Positions 11,261 to 21,323 of a stretch of 64,000 nucleotides of DNA are shown one piece after another. Position 1 is the stretch's first letter. Every line of letters starts with the position of its first letter. The stretch comes from Macrococcus capreoli. Lineage in GTDB: Bacteria; Bacillota; Bacilli; Staphylococcales; Staphylococcaceae. The stretch is from NCBI RefSeq assembly GCF_025628935.1, contig NZ_JAOTIS010000010.1, forward strand, positions 50,530 through 114,529. The letters are read 5' to 3'. The translations under genes and the position numbers were made by a program. The notes beneath the pieces were generated by a model, which saw only the letters and a program-made list of their open reading frames with translations, ran no database searches and was not told where the DNA came from.

Positions 11261-13432
11261 TTACTCCTTCTTTTCAATCGGTGCAAACTGACTTAATAAG
11301 CGTTTTAAACCGACAGATTTAAATATAATATCCAGTTCCGTAGAACCGTTCTTAACACTCACATTACTTACTAAACCTTCACCCCATGATTTATGCATCA
11401 CTTTATCGCCAACTTTGTACTCACTTTGAATATTCATATTTGCATTTGTATTAGGACTAGACATACGTCTAGCTGGACCGCGTTTCACACCTTTCGGAAG
11501 TCCAGGACGTACCGGTGTGTCTAAAATGTCATCCGGAATTTCAGAAATAAATCGTGACTTTCGATTGGCTTGTGTGCGTCCATATAAACTACGCATATCC
11601 GCATGCGTTAAATATAAATGCTCTTCCGCACGCGTTATTGCAACATACATTAAACGACGTTCCTCTTCCATTTCTGTATCGCTATTTAAACTTCTTGAAT
11701 GCGGGAAGATTGTTTCTTCAAGACCTGCAATAAACACGACTTTAAACTCCAGACCTTTCGCTGAGTGCATCGTCATTAACGTAATACCAGCTTCTAAGTC
11801 TGCATTATCAACATCTGCAACGAGTTGTAAATCCGTTAAGAAATTAATCAGTGATTGTTCTTCGTCAGGTGTGTCTTTCTCATAATCTTTCGGAACAGAC
11901 ATAAACTCCTGAATATTTTCAATACGTGACTGTGATTCTAACGTATTTTCCGCTTCCAGCATGTTGATGTATCCCGTTTTCTCTAACACTTCTTCTGTTA
12001 ATTCTGTAATGCTTAAGAACTCCTGCTGTTTCATTAAGTTATCCATCATGTTATAGAACTGGACAAGTGTTTCAGTCGTCTTCTTCGGTAAACCGATAAA
12101 GTCAACTTCAGCTAATGCATCGAAGTAACTTAAACCATTATTTTCAGCGTATGCAATAATCTTATCTAATGCTGATGGACCGATTCCGCGCTTCGGTGTA
12201 TTAATAATACGTGCGAAACTAATATCTTCATTGCTATTCGCAATTAAACGTAAATAACTTAATAAGTCTTTAATTTCTTTTCTATCATAGAACTTTGTAC
12301 CGCCAACCATCGTATAGTTTACATTTGATTTCATGAGTGTTTCTTCAAGCACACGCGATTGTGCATTTGTACGATAAAGGATTGCCATGTCTTTCAAGTC
12401 ATACCCGTCACGTTTTTTCTTTAATATTTCTGATACAATATATTCTGCTTCAGAACGTTCTGACTGTGCTTTAAAGTAATTGATTTTAGAGCCGTGGTCA
12501 TTATCTGTCCATAATGCTTTCGGTTTACGTTCTGTATTATTTTTTATGACTTCATTTGCAGCAAATAATATATTCTTCGTCGATCTGTAGTTGCGTTCTA
12601 AGAAAATGGTCTTCGCATCTTTATAATCTTCTTCAAAACTTAAAATATTATAAATATCCGCGCCGCGCCATCCGTATATCGACTGGTCCGAATCCCCTAC
12701 TACACATAAATTCTTGAATTTAGCAGCCAGCATTTTCACTAACAAATATTGTGCTCTATTCGTATCCTGATACTCATCAACGTGAATATACTGGAACTTA
12801 TTCTGATAATAATCTAATACTTCAGGCACACGTTCGAATAACTTTAACGTCACCATAATTAAATCATCGAAGTCTAATGCGTGGTTCTTCAGTAATTTCT
12901 CTTGATATTGTTTATATACTTTTGCCACCATAATACTCATAAAGTCATTCGCATTTAATTCAGCATCTTCTGGTGTTTTAAGCTCATTCTTTAAATTAGA
13001 AATTTCACCTACAAACATTCTCGGGTCATATTTTTTCGGATCAATATTTTCTTTCTTTAATATATCTTTAACGACTGAACGTTGGTCTGTCGGATCAAGA
13101 ATTGTGAAGTTACGTTCTATTCCAATTCTATCGATATCGCGACGCAGTATTCTGACACACATTGAGTGGAATGTTGAAATCCAGATTACATCTGAAGCAT
13201 CTCCAATGATATTTTTAACACGTTCTTTCATTTCTTTCGCTGCTTTGTTCGTGAAAGTAATCGCTAATATTTTGTACGGCGATACATCTTTCTCATCAAT
13301 TAAGTAAGCAATACGATGTGTCAACACACGCGTCTTACCCGATCCGGCACCTGCCATAATGAGCAGTGGACCTTCTGTTGTCTTAACTGCGTTACGCTGT
13401 TCTTCGTTCATATTTTTTAATAAATCATTCAC
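11261..13432 (-). CDS. pcrA: ATP-dependent DNA helicase PcrA
   Basis: PcrA (723 residues) is an SF1A 3'-5' helicase of the UvrD/Rep type, needed for repair, plasmid rolling-circle replication and removal of RecA filaments. Walker A is AGAGSGKT near residue 28, Walker B/motif II is DEYQDTN, motif III is [14 protein letters not shown], and motif VI is [12 protein letters not shown]. The disordered linker and C-terminal Tudor-like segment ([14 protein letters not shown]) that bind RNA polymerase are present. It lies between pcrB and ligA in one minus-strand operon. Confidence 0.97.
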   Translation of the reverse strand: MNDLLKNMNEEQRNAVKTTEGPLLIMAGAGSGKTRVLTHRIAYLIDEKDVSPYKILAITFTNKAAKEMKERVKNIIGDASDVIWISTFHSMCVRILRRDIDRIGIERNFTILDPTDQRSVVKDILKKENIDPKKYDPRMFVGEISNLKNELKTPEDAELNANDFMSIMVAKVYKQYQEKLLKNHALDFDDLIMVTLKLFERVPEVLDYYQNKFQYIHVDEYQDTNRAQYLLVKMLAAKFKNLCVVGDSDQSIYGWRGADIYNILSFEEDYKDAKTIFLERNYRSTKNILFAANEVIKNNTERKPKALWTDNDHGSKINYFKAQSERSEAEYIVSEILKKKRDGYDLKDMAILYRTNAQSRVLEETLMKSNVNYTMVGGTKFYDRKEIKDLLSYLRLIANSNEDISFARIINTPKRGIGPSALDKIIAYAENNGLSYFDALAEVDFIGLPKKTTETLVQFYNMMDNLMKQQEFLSITELTEEVLEKTGYINMLEAENTLESQSRIENIQEFMSVPKDYEKDTPDEEQSLINFLTDLQLVADVDNADLEAGITLMTMHSAKGLEFKVVFIAGLEETIFPHSRSLNSDTEMEEERRLMYVAITRAEEHLYLTHADMRSLYGRTQANRKSRFISEIPDDILDTPVRPGLPKGVKRGPARRMSSPNTNANMNIQSEYKVGDKVMHKSWGEGLVSNVSVKNGSTELDIIFKSVGLKRLLSQFAPIEKKE

Positions 13433-13437
13433 AAATA

Positions 13438-14121
13438 TTAACCCCTAACTTTAACTGTTTGTAATGCGCTTTTTAAATCTGAATAAATAACGTTACCGAC
13501 AACAATCGTATCTGCCACTTCAAACATTTCCTGTGCTTTTTGAAGTGAATCAATACCGCCACCATAAATTAAACGCGTACGATTAAGTCTATCTTTCGCT
13601 GCTTTTACTATTTGAACATCACCATACGTACCACTGTATTCAATATACATCGCTTTTAAACCATATAAATGCTCGATCATTTCAGCATATGCAGCGACAT
13701 CTTCACGACTTAATGCAGTATTACTATCTGTAAGTTGTGCTACTTTACTATTTGCGTTTAATACGATATAACCTTCCATCGTAAATAAATCAAAGTCCAT
13801 CATATGTCCCATTTGTTTGACTGCTTCGTGCAATAAACCGTTATGGAAATGGACATTGTGACTGTTTAATACTGAAGGAATTAAATAATGATCAAAGCCT
13901 GGAATAGCACTTTCAATATTTGAAATCTCTAATACACAAGGCACTGGATATCGACGTACACGACTCATTAAATCCAGTACATTTTCCATTGTTACATTGT
14001 CTGTACCACCAATTAATATCGCATCCGTTCCCGATTCACAAATCAGCTCTAAATCTGAATCGCTAATCGTTTTTGCAGGATCTAGTTTGAATATATGTTG
14101 CCAATCTTGAATCTCGTACAT
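13438..14121 (-). CDS. pcrB: Heptaprenylglyceryl phosphate synthase PcrB
   Basis: PcrB (227 residues) is a TIM-barrel prenyltransferase that joins heptaprenyl diphosphate to sn-glycerol-1-phosphate. Family segments are visible: [10 protein letters not shown] at the start, the [14 protein letters not shown] phosphate region, [10 protein letters not shown] and LIYGGGIDS, and a C-terminal [11 protein letters not shown]. It is the first gene of pcrB-pcrA-ligA-camS, five bases ahead of pcrA, the standard staphylococcal arrangement. The upstream gap is full of repeats. Confidence 0.95.
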   Translation of the reverse strand: MYEIQDWQHIFKLDPAKTISDSDLELICESGTDAILIGGTDNVTMENVLDLMSRVRRYPVPCVLEISNIESAIPGFDHYLIPSVLNSHNVHFHNGLLHEAVKQMGHMMDFDLFTMEGYIVLNANSKVAQLTDSNTALSREDVAAYAEMIEHLYGLKAMYIEYSGTYGDVQIVKAAKDRLNRTRLIYGGGIDSLQKAQEMFEVADTIVVGNVIYSDLKSALQTVKVRG

Positions 14122-14170
14122 TTCGAATCTCCTTTTATAATAATAATGAATATTATATCATTTTTTAAGA

Positions 14171-14195
14171 TAGAGGCAGTATTCAATGCGTTTAG
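14171..14195. repeat. Exact 25-base direct repeat, copy 1
   Basis: The unit beginning TAGAGGCAGTATTCAATGCG recurs identically at 14289-14313. A shorter GTATTCAATGCGT copy follows near 14319-14331. Confidence 0.85.
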
Positions 14196-14280
14196 GATCG
14201 AACAAATTGGAAGCAACACTGAAAAATCGCTCTTTGATTTTGAAAGTGTTGCTGAAATTTGACGAGATCCTGCATTGAAT
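14181..14280. repeat. Long imperfect hairpin holding repeat A, copy 2
   Basis: Left arm 14181-14220 pairs with right arm 14245-14280: ATTCAATGC with GCATTGAAT, GGATC with GATCC, AAATT with AAATT, AGCAACACT with AGTGTTGCT. The left arm and loop (14182-14232) are repeat A, inverted relative to 8020-8070. The shape recalls a small non-coding mobile repeat, but no target duplication was identified. Confidence 0.75.
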
Positions 14281-14288
14281 ATGCCGTT

Positions 14289-14313
14289 TAGAGGCAGTAT
14301 TCAATGCGTTTAG
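14289..14313. repeat. Exact 25-base direct repeat, copy 2
   Basis: Identical to 14171-14195; the two units bracket the long hairpin. Confidence 0.85.
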
Positions 14314-14342
14314 AAACCGTATTCAATGCGTCTCCCCACAAA

Positions 14343-14393
14343 AAAACCGAAGAAAACTAATAAATCACTGATTTATCGTCTTCGTTCGGTTTT
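14343..14393 (-). terminator. Terminator of the M15 peptidase pair (repeat B, copy 1)
   Basis: Arms AAAACCGAAGAAAA...ATAAATCA and TGATTTAT...TTCGGTTTT pair over about 20 bases. On the minus strand they are followed by seven T. The hairpin resembles 53511-53565 in sequence. Confidence 0.85.
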
Positions 14394-14413
14394 CAAGTAA
14401 TTCTATCAATCAT

Positions 14414-15316
14414 TTATCGCGTGAATAATGGTTGTTCTGTACTTATTTGTATCTTTGACATCGATTGCTCTGTACTTATCGGCATTTCACTACTCGGCTG
14501 TTTATTAACAATAGATGACTGTACAATTGGTGTTTGTTCTATTGTCGGTTGTTCAGTCGTTGATTGTTCAGTTGTCGTCTTTTCAGTCGTTGGCTGTGCT
14601 TTCGTATTTGCCGCTTTACTTTGCGTTACTTTTTTCTTGTTAACCGATGGCTTATATACACCCAAATACTCTTCTAACGTCTGACCTGAACGATATAAAC
14701 GCGCTGCATGATTTTTGCCAACATATCGAATATGCCACGGTTCATATTGATATCCTGTAATATGTGTCTTTCCTTTACCATACCGAATAATAAACCCATA
14801 TTCATGCGCGTGCGCTTTCAGCCAGTTCCCTTCTTCTGTTTGACCAAACTGAATACTCATATCAGCTACAGATTCACGTGACCCTATATCAAAAGCAAGT
14901 CCCGTTTGATGTTCCGACTGTCCGGGCTTTGCACTGTACGTTTCAGCCATTGCTTGTCCATCTTTCGCCACGAAACTGTTATACAACGCTTGTTGATCAG
15001 CATATGAGCGATAGCCACTTCGAATCACTAAATGCATATTATCTTGCGCAGCATCTTTAATCATTTGATTTAACGCCGCTCTTGCTTCTTTATTTTCACC
15101 AGGATTATATGTAGATGGTAAACTGATTTGTTTATTCACAATGATAATACCGTTAATATACGTAACACCTTTAATCACTTGCTTATTATATTGAGGCACT
15201 GTAACTTTTGGTTTCACAACTTTCTTTTGTGGCGCTTCGGTCGTTGATTTCTCTGATGTACTTGGCAGACTACAACTTGAAAGTAATAGCACTGATGCAA
15301 TTAATATTCTTTTCAA
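14414..15316 (-). CDS. M15-family D-Ala-D-Ala carboxypeptidase lipoprotein with Thr/Gln-rich tail
   Basis: This predicted 300-residue lipoprotein has the lipobox LSSC (Cys15) followed by a VanY/DacB-type M15B peptidase domain. Zinc-site motifs SEHQTGLAFDIG and EPWHIRYVG are present, as is RSGYRSYADQQALY. It should trim peptidoglycan stem peptides outside the membrane. TTG at 15316 is chosen because AAGGAG lies seven bases upstream and the product then begins MKRILIASVLLLSSC; the frame extending to 15337 would place the ribosome site inside the gene. The last 80 residues are a low-complexity TTEQ/STEQ region, unusual after the catalytic domain and absent from its upstream paralog. The two genes look like a tandem duplication. 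Confidence 0.88.
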   Translation of the reverse strand: MKRILIASVLLLSSCSLPSTSEKSTTEAPQKKVVKPKVTVPQYNKQVIKGVTYINGIIIVNKQISLPSTYNPGENKEARAALNQMIKDAAQDNMHLVIRSGYRSYADQQALYNSFVAKDGQAMAETYSAKPGQSEHQTGLAFDIGSRESVADMSIQFGQTEEGNWLKAHAHEYGFIIRYGKGKTHITGYQYEPWHIRYVGKNHAARLYRSGQTLEEYLGVYKPSVNKKKVTQSKAANTKAQPTTEKTTTEQSTTEQPTIEQTPIVQSSIVNKQPSSEMPISTEQSMSKIQISTEQPLFTR

Positions 15317-15338
15317 TTTATTTCTCCTTAAACTCAAC

Positions 15339-16034
15339 TTACTTCAGCCCTAAATATTCTTCTAATGTCAGTCCAGTCGCCTGAACTTTCTGTGCTGTTT
15401 CTTTCCCTAAATAGCGTAAGTGCCATGGCTCATATTGATACCCTGTAATATCGGTCTGACCTTTAGGATAACGTATAATAAAGCCATATTCATGTGCATG
15501 TTCTTTTAACCATTTTCCTTCAGCGGTTTGCTCAAATGACGTTTTGAAATCATCATTTGCCGCTTCATTACCTAAATCAAACGCTAGCCCCGTCTGATGT
15601 TCCGAATGTCCTGGTTTCGCACTATACATATCCGCCTTCGCCTGACCATCACGTGCAACATAACTATTATATAGCGATGCTTGCGTTTCATAACTTCTAA
15701 AGCCACTTCGCAATGCAAAGTGCAGACCTTGCTGATTACCTGCAGCCATTAATGTATCCACTGCTGCTCTTGCTTCCTGATTTTCTCCAGGCGCATAGTC
15801 TTGCGGTAATGCTATCTCTTTATTGACAATTAATATGCCATCAATATACGTAACACCTTGTTTCACTGTTCTTTTATGTTTCTGATTTGATTGTTGTGAC
15901 GTAGATTGCTCAGATTTCGTTTGTGCTGATTGCTGTGTCGTATTATTGTCAGCATGCTTTTCGTCTGCTTGCTTCGTCAGTTGATTACATGATGCGAGTA
16001 ACAATGTACATAAGATAATAGATGTCTTCTTCAT
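15339..16034 (-). CDS. M15-family D-Ala-D-Ala carboxypeptidase lipoprotein
   Basis: This 231-residue lipoprotein has the lipobox LLASC (Cys16), a Gln/Ser-rich linker (about 20-55) and an M15B peptidase domain. It carries the same zinc motifs as its downstream paralog: SEHQTGLAFDLG, EPWHLRYLG and RSGFRSYETQASLY. Sequence identity between the two catalytic domains is high through the core, so the pair arose by duplication. It is first in a two-gene unit, 22 bases ahead of the second gene, with terminator 14343-14393. Likely role: removal of terminal D-Ala from peptidoglycan stem peptides. Confidence 0.9.
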   Translation of the reverse strand: MKKTSIILCTLLLASCNQLTKQADEKHADNNTTQQSAQTKSEQSTSQQSNQKHKRTVKQGVTYIDGILIVNKEIALPQDYAPGENQEARAAVDTLMAAGNQQGLHFALRSGFRSYETQASLYNSYVARDGQAKADMYSAKPGHSEHQTGLAFDLGNEAANDDFKTSFEQTAEGKWLKEHAHEYGFIIRYPKGQTDITGYQYEPWHLRYLGKETAQKVQATGLTLEEYLGLK

Positions 16035-16065
16035 AATCCGCCCTCATTTCTATCCTATTATATGA

Positions 16066-16100
16066 CAAAAAAAATACTGAATCAAACTTGACCCAGTACT
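16066..16100 (-). terminator. Terminator of the yerC-like gene
   Basis: Arms AATACTGAATCAA (16073-16085) and TTGACCCAGTACT (16088-16100); the minus strand continues into a T-run. Confidence 0.8.
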
Positions 16101-16107
16101 TCACAAT

Positions 16108-16410
16108 TTAAATTTTCGTTTCGATATTCATTCTGTCTAACACCATCGTATAGGCATCATTTCCCCATTGTAATGAGCGTTTCACGCGTGAAATCGTTGC
16201 CGTAGAAGCACCTGACTCTTTCTCAATTGCAGCATATGTAAAGCCTTGCTTAATCATTTTAGCTACGAGTAAGCGTTGTGATAATGACTGAATTTCATTA
16301 ACCGTACATAAATCATCAAAAAACTGATAACACTCTTCACGTGTTTCTAGCGTTAGAATTGCATCGAACAATTCATCGAGCTGTTTCCCCTTTATTTTTT
16401 CGATTTGCAA
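16108..16410 (-). CDS. YerC/YecD family TrpR-like DNA-binding protein
   Basis: This 100-residue protein matches the YerC/YecD (TrpR-related) family found next to pcrB-pcrA in Bacillus and staphylococci. It has a helical N terminus (LDELFDAILTLETREECYQFFDDLCT) in which the run QSLSQRLLVAKMIKQG precedes a helix-turn-helix, TYAAIEKESGASTATISRVKRSL. The regulatory target is not established. TTG at 16410 is preferred, since GAAGGGGTG lies six bases upstream and family proteins begin MQI(D/E)K; the alternative GTG at 16419 overlaps the ribosome site. It is monocistronic with its own terminator. Confidence 0.87.
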   Translation of the reverse strand: MQIEKIKGKQLDELFDAILTLETREECYQFFDDLCTVNEIQSLSQRLLVAKMIKQGFTYAAIEKESGASTATISRVKRSLQWGNDAYTMVLDRMNIETKI

Positions 16411-16577
16411 TAAAAACACCCCTTCAACAAATTATATATATAAATTTTAACGCATTACATCGTTAAAGTACAGTAAGTTAGCGATTATTTCCTAGTAACC
16501 CACTAAAGTTTCTTATTTATATCTTAATTCATTTAACATAAATTTGTAAATATTAACTGTTTCATTATTTATCATTT

Positions 16578-16605
16578 CAAAAAAAGAATCTCCGAAGAGA
16601 TCCTT
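16578..16605 (-). terminator. Terminator of purB
   Basis: The minus strand reads AAGGATCTC, TTCG, GAGATTCTT and then a T-run, directly after the purB stop. Confidence 0.88.
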
Positions 16606-16616
16606 TCAACAACACA

Positions 16617-17912
16617 TTATTCTAAACCAGCACGTTTAAATAATGTATCAATTTGATTTAAATGGTGATTTTCGTTAAAGCACTCATCTAATTCTTCTTT
16701 AGATAATAAGTTCGTAATCTTTTCATCTGCTTCTACTAATTCACGGAATGGCGTCTTAGTAGCCCATGATTCCATTGCTTTCGGTTGCACTGTATCATAT
16801 GCTTCTTCACGTACCATCCCTTTATCAATTAACGTTAACATTACACGTTGAGAGTAAATTAAGCCGAATGTTTTTTCCATGTTCGCTTTCATGTTCTCTT
16901 CGTAAACTGTTAAGTTATCAATAATGTTTGTGAAGCGGTTTAACATGTAATCTAATGCAATTGTTACGTCAGGTAACATAATACGCTCAGCTGATGAATG
17001 TGAAATATCACGTTCATGCCATAACGGAACGTTCTCGTACGCTGTCGTAATATATCCACGAATCACACGTGCAATACCTGTAACGTTCTCTGAACCGATC
17101 GGATTACGTTTATGCGGCATTGCTGAAGATCCTTTTTGACCTTTCGCGAATGCTTCTTCAACTTCACGCGTTTCAGTTTTCTGTAAACCACGTACTTCTA
17201 CAGCAAATTTCTCAATTGAAGTCGCGATTAACCCTAAAGTCGCGATATAGTATGCATGGCGATCACGTTGTAATGTTTGTGTAGAAATTTCAGCAAAGCC
17301 GATGCCTAATTTCTCACATACATAGCTTTCTATTTCAGGTGGAATATTAGCAAATGTACCTACTGCACCGCTCATTTTTCCAACTTCGATTTCTTTACGC
17401 ACTTCTTTGAAACGCTTTAAGTTACGTTGCATTTCCATATACCATAATGCCATCTTTAATCCGAAAGTCGTCGGTTCAGCATGCACACCGTGCGTACGCC
17501 CCATCATTAATGTCGTTTTGTGTTTTAATGCTTTTTGTTTCAATACTTCAATAAAGCGCTCTAAATCCGCTTCAATAATATCGTTTGCTTGTTTAATCAC
17601 ATAGCTTAATGCAGTATCCACAACGTCTGTACTCGTTAATCCATAATGTACCCATTTCTTCTCTTCACCTAAAGTTTCAGAAACTTGACGTGTAAATGCT
17701 ACAACATCATGACGCGTTTCAAGTTCGATTTCTTTAGCGCGTTCTACATCAACTTTTGCATTTTGACGAATGAGTTTAACGTCTTCTTTAGGGATGTAGC
17801 CTAATTCAGCCCATGCTTCACTCGCTAAGATTTCAACTTCCAACCATGCTTCAAATCTATTTTGCTCTGTCCAGATATTCGCCATTTCAGGTCTTGAATA
17901 ACGTTCAATCAT
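16617..17912 (-). CDS. purB: Adenylosuccinate lyase PurB
   Basis: PurB (431 residues) cleaves SAICAR to AICAR and adenylosuccinate to AMP in purine synthesis. The fumarase/aspartase superfamily signature [17 protein letters not shown] is intact, as are the [14 protein letters not shown] and [13 protein letters not shown] segments. ATG at 17912 follows GGAGG at normal distance; the frame's TTG two codons earlier is unlikely. It is single, away from the other pur genes, as in staphylococci. A minus-10-like TATACT lies near 17950 on the minus strand. Confidence 0.97.
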   Translation of the reverse strand: MIERYSRPEMANIWTEQNRFEAWLEVEILASEAWAELGYIPKEDVKLIRQNAKVDVERAKEIELETRHDVVAFTRQVSETLGEEKKWVHYGLTSTDVVDTALSYVIKQANDIIEADLERFIEVLKQKALKHKTTLMMGRTHGVHAEPTTFGLKMALWYMEMQRNLKRFKEVRKEIEVGKMSGAVGTFANIPPEIESYVCEKLGIGFAEISTQTLQRDRHAYYIATLGLIATSIEKFAVEVRGLQKTETREVEEAFAKGQKGSSAMPHKRNPIGSENVTGIARVIRGYITTAYENVPLWHERDISHSSAERIMLPDVTIALDYMLNRFTNIIDNLTVYEENMKANMEKTFGLIYSQRVMLTLIDKGMVREEAYDTVQPKAMESWATKTPFRELVEADEKITNLLSKEELDECFNENHHLNQIDTLFKRAGLE

Positions 17913-18067
17913 GATCAAATTCCTCCGTATATTTCATAGTCAATTGTAGTATAACAAATAAATACAAATACGTACATTATTATTTTTATCTTATAAAAAG
18001 TTCGTAAATAAACTCATTAAAAGCATCAACATCTTTATTTTAACATGCTTTATTCATTTTTACCCAT

Positions 18068-18105
18068 AAAAATAGACCAGCAATAACTGATTACTGATCT
18101 ATTTT
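18068..18105 (-). terminator. Terminator of the DUF2179/NETI unit
   Basis: Arms AAAATAGACCAG (18069-18080) and CTGATCTATTTT (18094-18105) pair with one G-T step. Confidence 0.8.
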
Positions 18106-18137
18106 CTATTGATGCTGTTAAAGTAATACCATCAATA

Positions 18138-18323
18138 TTATTCCGTTATCTTTTTGCCGGTAAATATTATTTGCTCTTTATATATTTCAATATCACCTTT
18201 TTCGTTTTCTTTGAAAATAGGCTTTTGAAATCTTTTGACCGGCGTATAGCCTGCTGCTTTCATGCGTGCTAAACATTCTGATATCGTCTCGTTATCTTTC
18301 ACTTCAAATTTCATCTGTATCAT
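18138..18323 (-). CDS. NETI motif-containing protein
   Basis: This is a 61-residue cytoplasmic protein with the defining [23 protein letters not shown] block at its N terminus and a C-terminal [13 protein letters not shown] segment. NETI proteins are small, conserved in Bacillales, and of unknown function. It overlaps the end of the DUF2179 gene by 20 bases, so the two are translationally coupled. ATG at 18323 or 18314 are both possible; the AAAGG site fits either imperfectly. Confidence 0.88.
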   Translation of the reverse strand: MIQMKFEVKDNETISECLARMKAAGYTPVKRFQKPIFKENEKGDIEIYKEQIIFTGKKITE

Positions 18324-18870
18324 ACGCCTTTAACCTAGTACTTTTAACACCTTTAACCCAGAATCCACCGTGAATATTCTTCGGCTCATAAGCAATAATA
18401 AATGCCTTAGGATCGAGGTTCTTTACTGTATCCATGAGCTTGAGTTCATATTTACGTGGTGTAAGAATTTGCATCACTAAACGTTCTCCGTCACGACCTT
18501 GTGCTGCATAATGCGTAACACCATAACCTAAATCACGTAATGTTCTCGGAATTTCCTTGTCATATTCAGCGGTTGTCACATTGACAACGATATAACCAAG
18601 CGCTATCATCTCTTCTATCTTCATCCCAACGATAATACCTGCACCAAATCCAAGTGCGTACGCTATAATATTCTCAATCTTATCCAGACTGTTCATTACC
18701 AGTCCTAATCCTACGACATAAATAATAACTTCTACGACTGAAACTGCTGCCGCTAAATATCTGTAACCTTTTAACGTTAAGATCATACGCATCGTTAAAA
18801 AAGTCACATAAACGATATTAATCACAAATATTAATGCGACAACAACCCAGTGATTACTTAATATATCCAT
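18304..18870 (-). CDS. DUF2179 (UPF0316) membrane protein
   Basis: This 188-residue protein has three predicted N-terminal membrane segments (about residues 8-30, 35-57 and 65-85). A cytoplasmic DUF2179 domain with [22 protein letters not shown] follows, and family members of this type are called UPF0316 (YebE-like). DUF2179 often acts as a ligand-sensing or cyclic dinucleotide-type domain, but the role of this subfamily is unknown. The gene pair with the overlapping NETI protein is conserved next to nadE and purB in staphylococci. Confidence 0.88.
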   Translation of the reverse strand: MDILSNHWVVVALIFVINIVYVTFLTMRMILTLKGYRYLAAAVSVVEVIIYVVGLGLVMNSLDKIENIIAYALGFGAGIIVGMKIEEMIALGYIVVNVTTAEYDKEIPRTLRDLGYGVTHYAAQGRDGERLVMQILTPRKYELKLMDTVKNLDPKAFIIAYEPKNIHGGFWVKGVKSTRLKAYDTDEI

Positions 18871-18911
18871 TTCAATCCTCCTGGCTTCGTTTCAAACACA
18901 CTATACCATTT

Positions 18912-19736
18912 TTATTGAATGATTTCATGGAAAGAAAATCTCGTAATCGGCAACATACGTTTGTGTTGCGTTCTTAAATAATGTTGTTCAATCTTTTGTG
19001 CTGCTGCTTCCTCAATTTGTTTACCTTCAAGATAATCATCAATTTGATCATATGTGACACCCAATGCCACTTCATCCGGTAATTGTGGTTTGTTCTCTTC
19101 TAAATCAGCGGTCGGCGTCTTCATATATAAATGTTCAGGTGCATTCAAATGTTGCAATATCGCCTTCCCTTGTCGTTTATTCAGGCCGGCAAGCGGGAAG
19201 ATATCTGCACCACCATCTCCAAATTTCGTATAGAAACCCGTAATACTTTCAGCTGCGTGGTCTGTACCAATTACAATGCCATTATGATGTGCTGCAATCG
19301 AATATTGTGCTTTCATACGTTCTCTTGCTTTTTCATTTCCTTTTTGAAAGTCCGTTAACGTAACGCCTTGTGCTGCAAGTGTTGCAACACTTGCTTCTAC
19401 AGCAGACTTTATATTAATCGTATACGTCTTATCAGGTTGAATAAAATCAAGTGCGTCCTGACAATCTTGTTCGTCTTTTTGTACGCCGTATGGTAAACGG
19501 ACGGCGATAAACTGGATATCCTTTCCTTCATTTCGAAGTTCTGTCGCAGCAATTTGACACAACTTACCACATAAAGTTGAATCTTGACCTCCAGATATAC
19601 CTAATACAAATGATTTGATGAATGAATTTGCTTCGGCATACTGTTTAATAAAATTAATGATTTCACGTGAAGTTTGAACGGGATCAATTTCAGGCTGAAC
19701 ATATAAATCTTTAATAATTTGTTGTTGTAACGTCAT
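18912..19736 (-). CDS. nadE: Ammonia-dependent NAD+ synthetase NadE
   Basis: NadE (274 residues) amidates nicotinic acid adenine dinucleotide to NAD+. The N-type ATP pyrophosphatase loop SGGQDST is present, followed by the GTDHAAE and [12 protein letters not shown] motifs. The length fits the short, ammonia-dependent form without a glutaminase domain. Its start directly abuts the stop of pncB, giving a two-gene NAD salvage operon (nicotinate to NaMN by PncB, last step by NadE). Confidence 0.97.
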   Translation of the reverse strand: MTLQQQIIKDLYVQPEIDPVQTSREIINFIKQYAEANSFIKSFVLGISGGQDSTLCGKLCQIAATELRNEGKDIQFIAVRLPYGVQKDEQDCQDALDFIQPDKTYTINIKSAVEASVATLAAQGVTLTDFQKGNEKARERMKAQYSIAAHHNGIVIGTDHAAESITGFYTKFGDGGADIFPLAGLNKRQGKAILQHLNAPEHLYMKTPTADLEENKPQLPDEVALGVTYDQIDDYLEGKQIEEAAAQKIEQHYLRTQHKRMLPITRFSFHEIIQ

Positions 19737-21194
19737 TTATTTCACTTCTTTCACTTTTCTAGATACTTCATAAATTTCAGTGTTTTTATGTTCCCAGCAT
19801 AACGTACTTAAATCCACTGGATATTCTTCCGGATTTAAATAACGTGTCGTTTCTTCCCATAATAACGCTAAATTGTCTTTTAAGTAGTTACGTGACTGCT
19901 CTAAAGTTGGCACATCATAAACAAGTTCACCATTAATAAAAATATCTGCATGTAAATCTTTCGCTGTAAAGTCATTAATCCATTTTTGCTTATATGTGTG
20001 TATCGGGTGGAACATCTTTAACGGCTTCTCTTTTGATGGATTTTCGAAATCAAGTGTTATATAATCCCCTTCAGATTTCTGCGTTTGATTGTTAATAATG
20101 CGATATACTTTCTTCTTACCCGGCGTTGTCACTTTTTCAGCATTATTTGAAATCTTTATACGATCTTCAAGCTGACCTGCTTTGTTCTCAATAGCAACAA
20201 GTTTATATACTGCACCTAGCGCCGGCTGATCAAAGGCAGTAATTAACTTCGTACCGATACCCCACGCAGAAATTTTAGCACCTTGTAGCTTTAAGTTCGT
20301 AATCGTTTCTTCGTCCAGATCGTTTGAAGCAAATATTTTAGCGTCCGGGAATCCCGCTTCATCCAGCATACGACGTGCTTCTTTAGATAAATACGCTAAA
20401 TCACCTGAATCCAGTCTTATGCCGACAAAGTTAATCTTATCACCTAGTTCTTTTGCAACGCGAATCGCATTGGGTACACCTGACTTTAACGTATGGAAAG
20501 TATCGACTAAGAAGACGCAGTTCTTATGGCGTTCTGCATATTTTTTAAAGGCGATGTATTCATCATCATACGCTTGTACCATCGCATGGGCATGTGTGCC
20601 AGACACAGGGATGCCAAATAATTTCCCGGCACGTACATTACTTGTTGAATCAAACCCTGCAATGTATGCTGCCCTCGTTCCCCAAATCGCCGCATCCATT
20701 TCCTGTGCGCGTCGTGTGCCAAATTCCATAACAATTTCATCTTTCACGACTTGTTTAATACGGCTCGCTTTCGTCGCGATTAATACCTGGAAATTCACGA
20801 TATTAAGTATTGCAGTTTCTAACAACTGTGCCTGAATTAATGGCGCTTCAATTCTCAGCAGCGGTTCATTGTTAAAACATATTTCCCCTTCCTGCATCGA
20901 ACGAATATTACCAGTAAACTTTAAGTCCTTTAAATATGATAAGTAGTCATCTTTATAACCTAATGTCTTCAAATATTCTAAGTCTGTCGCTGAGAAAGTA
21001 AACCGTTTAACATATTCAATTACACGCTCCAGTCCAGCAAACACTGCATATCCACCTTCAAACGGCATATTTCTAAAATATACGTCAAACACTGCTGTTT
21101 GTTCGTGAATACCATCATTCCAATACGTCTCTCCCATATTAATCTGATATAAATCTGTATGCAGCATTAAACTATCGTCATCATATTTGTACAT
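19737..21194 (-). CDS. pncB: Nicotinate phosphoribosyltransferase PncB
   Basis: PncB (485 residues) converts nicotinate and PRPP to nicotinate mononucleotide. Typical segments are HTDLYQINMGETYW at the start, EFGTRRAQEMDAA, SGTHAHAMVQ, the FVGIRLDSGDLAYLS phosphate site and ASNDLDEETI. ATG at 21194 is used because AGGGAGA precedes it; the reading frame continues 12 codons further upstream without support. It is first in pncB-nadE. The 129-base gap to the divergent MFS gene must hold both promoters. Confidence 0.96.
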   Translation of the reverse strand: MYKYDDDSLMLHTDLYQINMGETYWNDGIHEQTAVFDVYFRNMPFEGGYAVFAGLERVIEYVKRFTFSATDLEYLKTLGYKDDYLSYLKDLKFTGNIRSMQEGEICFNNEPLLRIEAPLIQAQLLETAILNIVNFQVLIATKASRIKQVVKDEIVMEFGTRRAQEMDAAIWGTRAAYIAGFDSTSNVRAGKLFGIPVSGTHAHAMVQAYDDEYIAFKKYAERHKNCVFLVDTFHTLKSGVPNAIRVAKELGDKINFVGIRLDSGDLAYLSKEARRMLDEAGFPDAKIFASNDLDEETITNLKLQGAKISAWGIGTKLITAFDQPALGAVYKLVAIENKAGQLEDRIKISNNAEKVTTPGKKKVYRIINNQTQKSEGDYITLDFENPSKEKPLKMFHPIHTYKQKWINDFTAKDLHADIFINGELVYDVPTLEQSRNYLKDNLALLWEETTRYLNPEEYPVDLSTLCWEHKNTEIYEVSRKVKEVK

Positions 21195-21323
21195 TATACT
21201 ATCTCCCTTACACTTTGATGAGTCTCTCATGATCTATTATGATATTAAATCCATAGTAACATAACGATTACGTTTAGGCATCGTTAATAAATTCTGTTAC
21301 AATCAGAAATAAGGAGGCATACC

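Larger units (their letters stand above)
14122..14413. other. Repeat-rich intergenic region upstream of pcrB
   Basis: There is no plausible gene in these 292 bases. From pcrB outward come a long imperfect hairpin (14181-14280) containing repeat A, an exact 25-base direct repeat (14171-14195 and 14289-14313) with a third partial GTATTCAATGCGT copy near 14319, and the terminator of the M15 gene pair (14343-14393). The pcrB promoter should be in 14122-14170. Confidence 0.75.

Noticed and set aside
11517..11885. Open frame of 122 codons on the plus strand inside pcrA
   Set aside because: It is antisense to a conserved, intact helicase gene, has no ribosome binding site and a composition explained by the opposite coding strand. 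Similar antisense frames in gatA, ligA, pncB and the P-type ATPase were rejected for the same reason.
17913..18137. Riboswitch or T-box leader upstream of purB
   Set aside because: No conserved leader structure, T-box motif or antiterminator pairing seen; only the neighbouring terminator and a minus-10-like TATACT.
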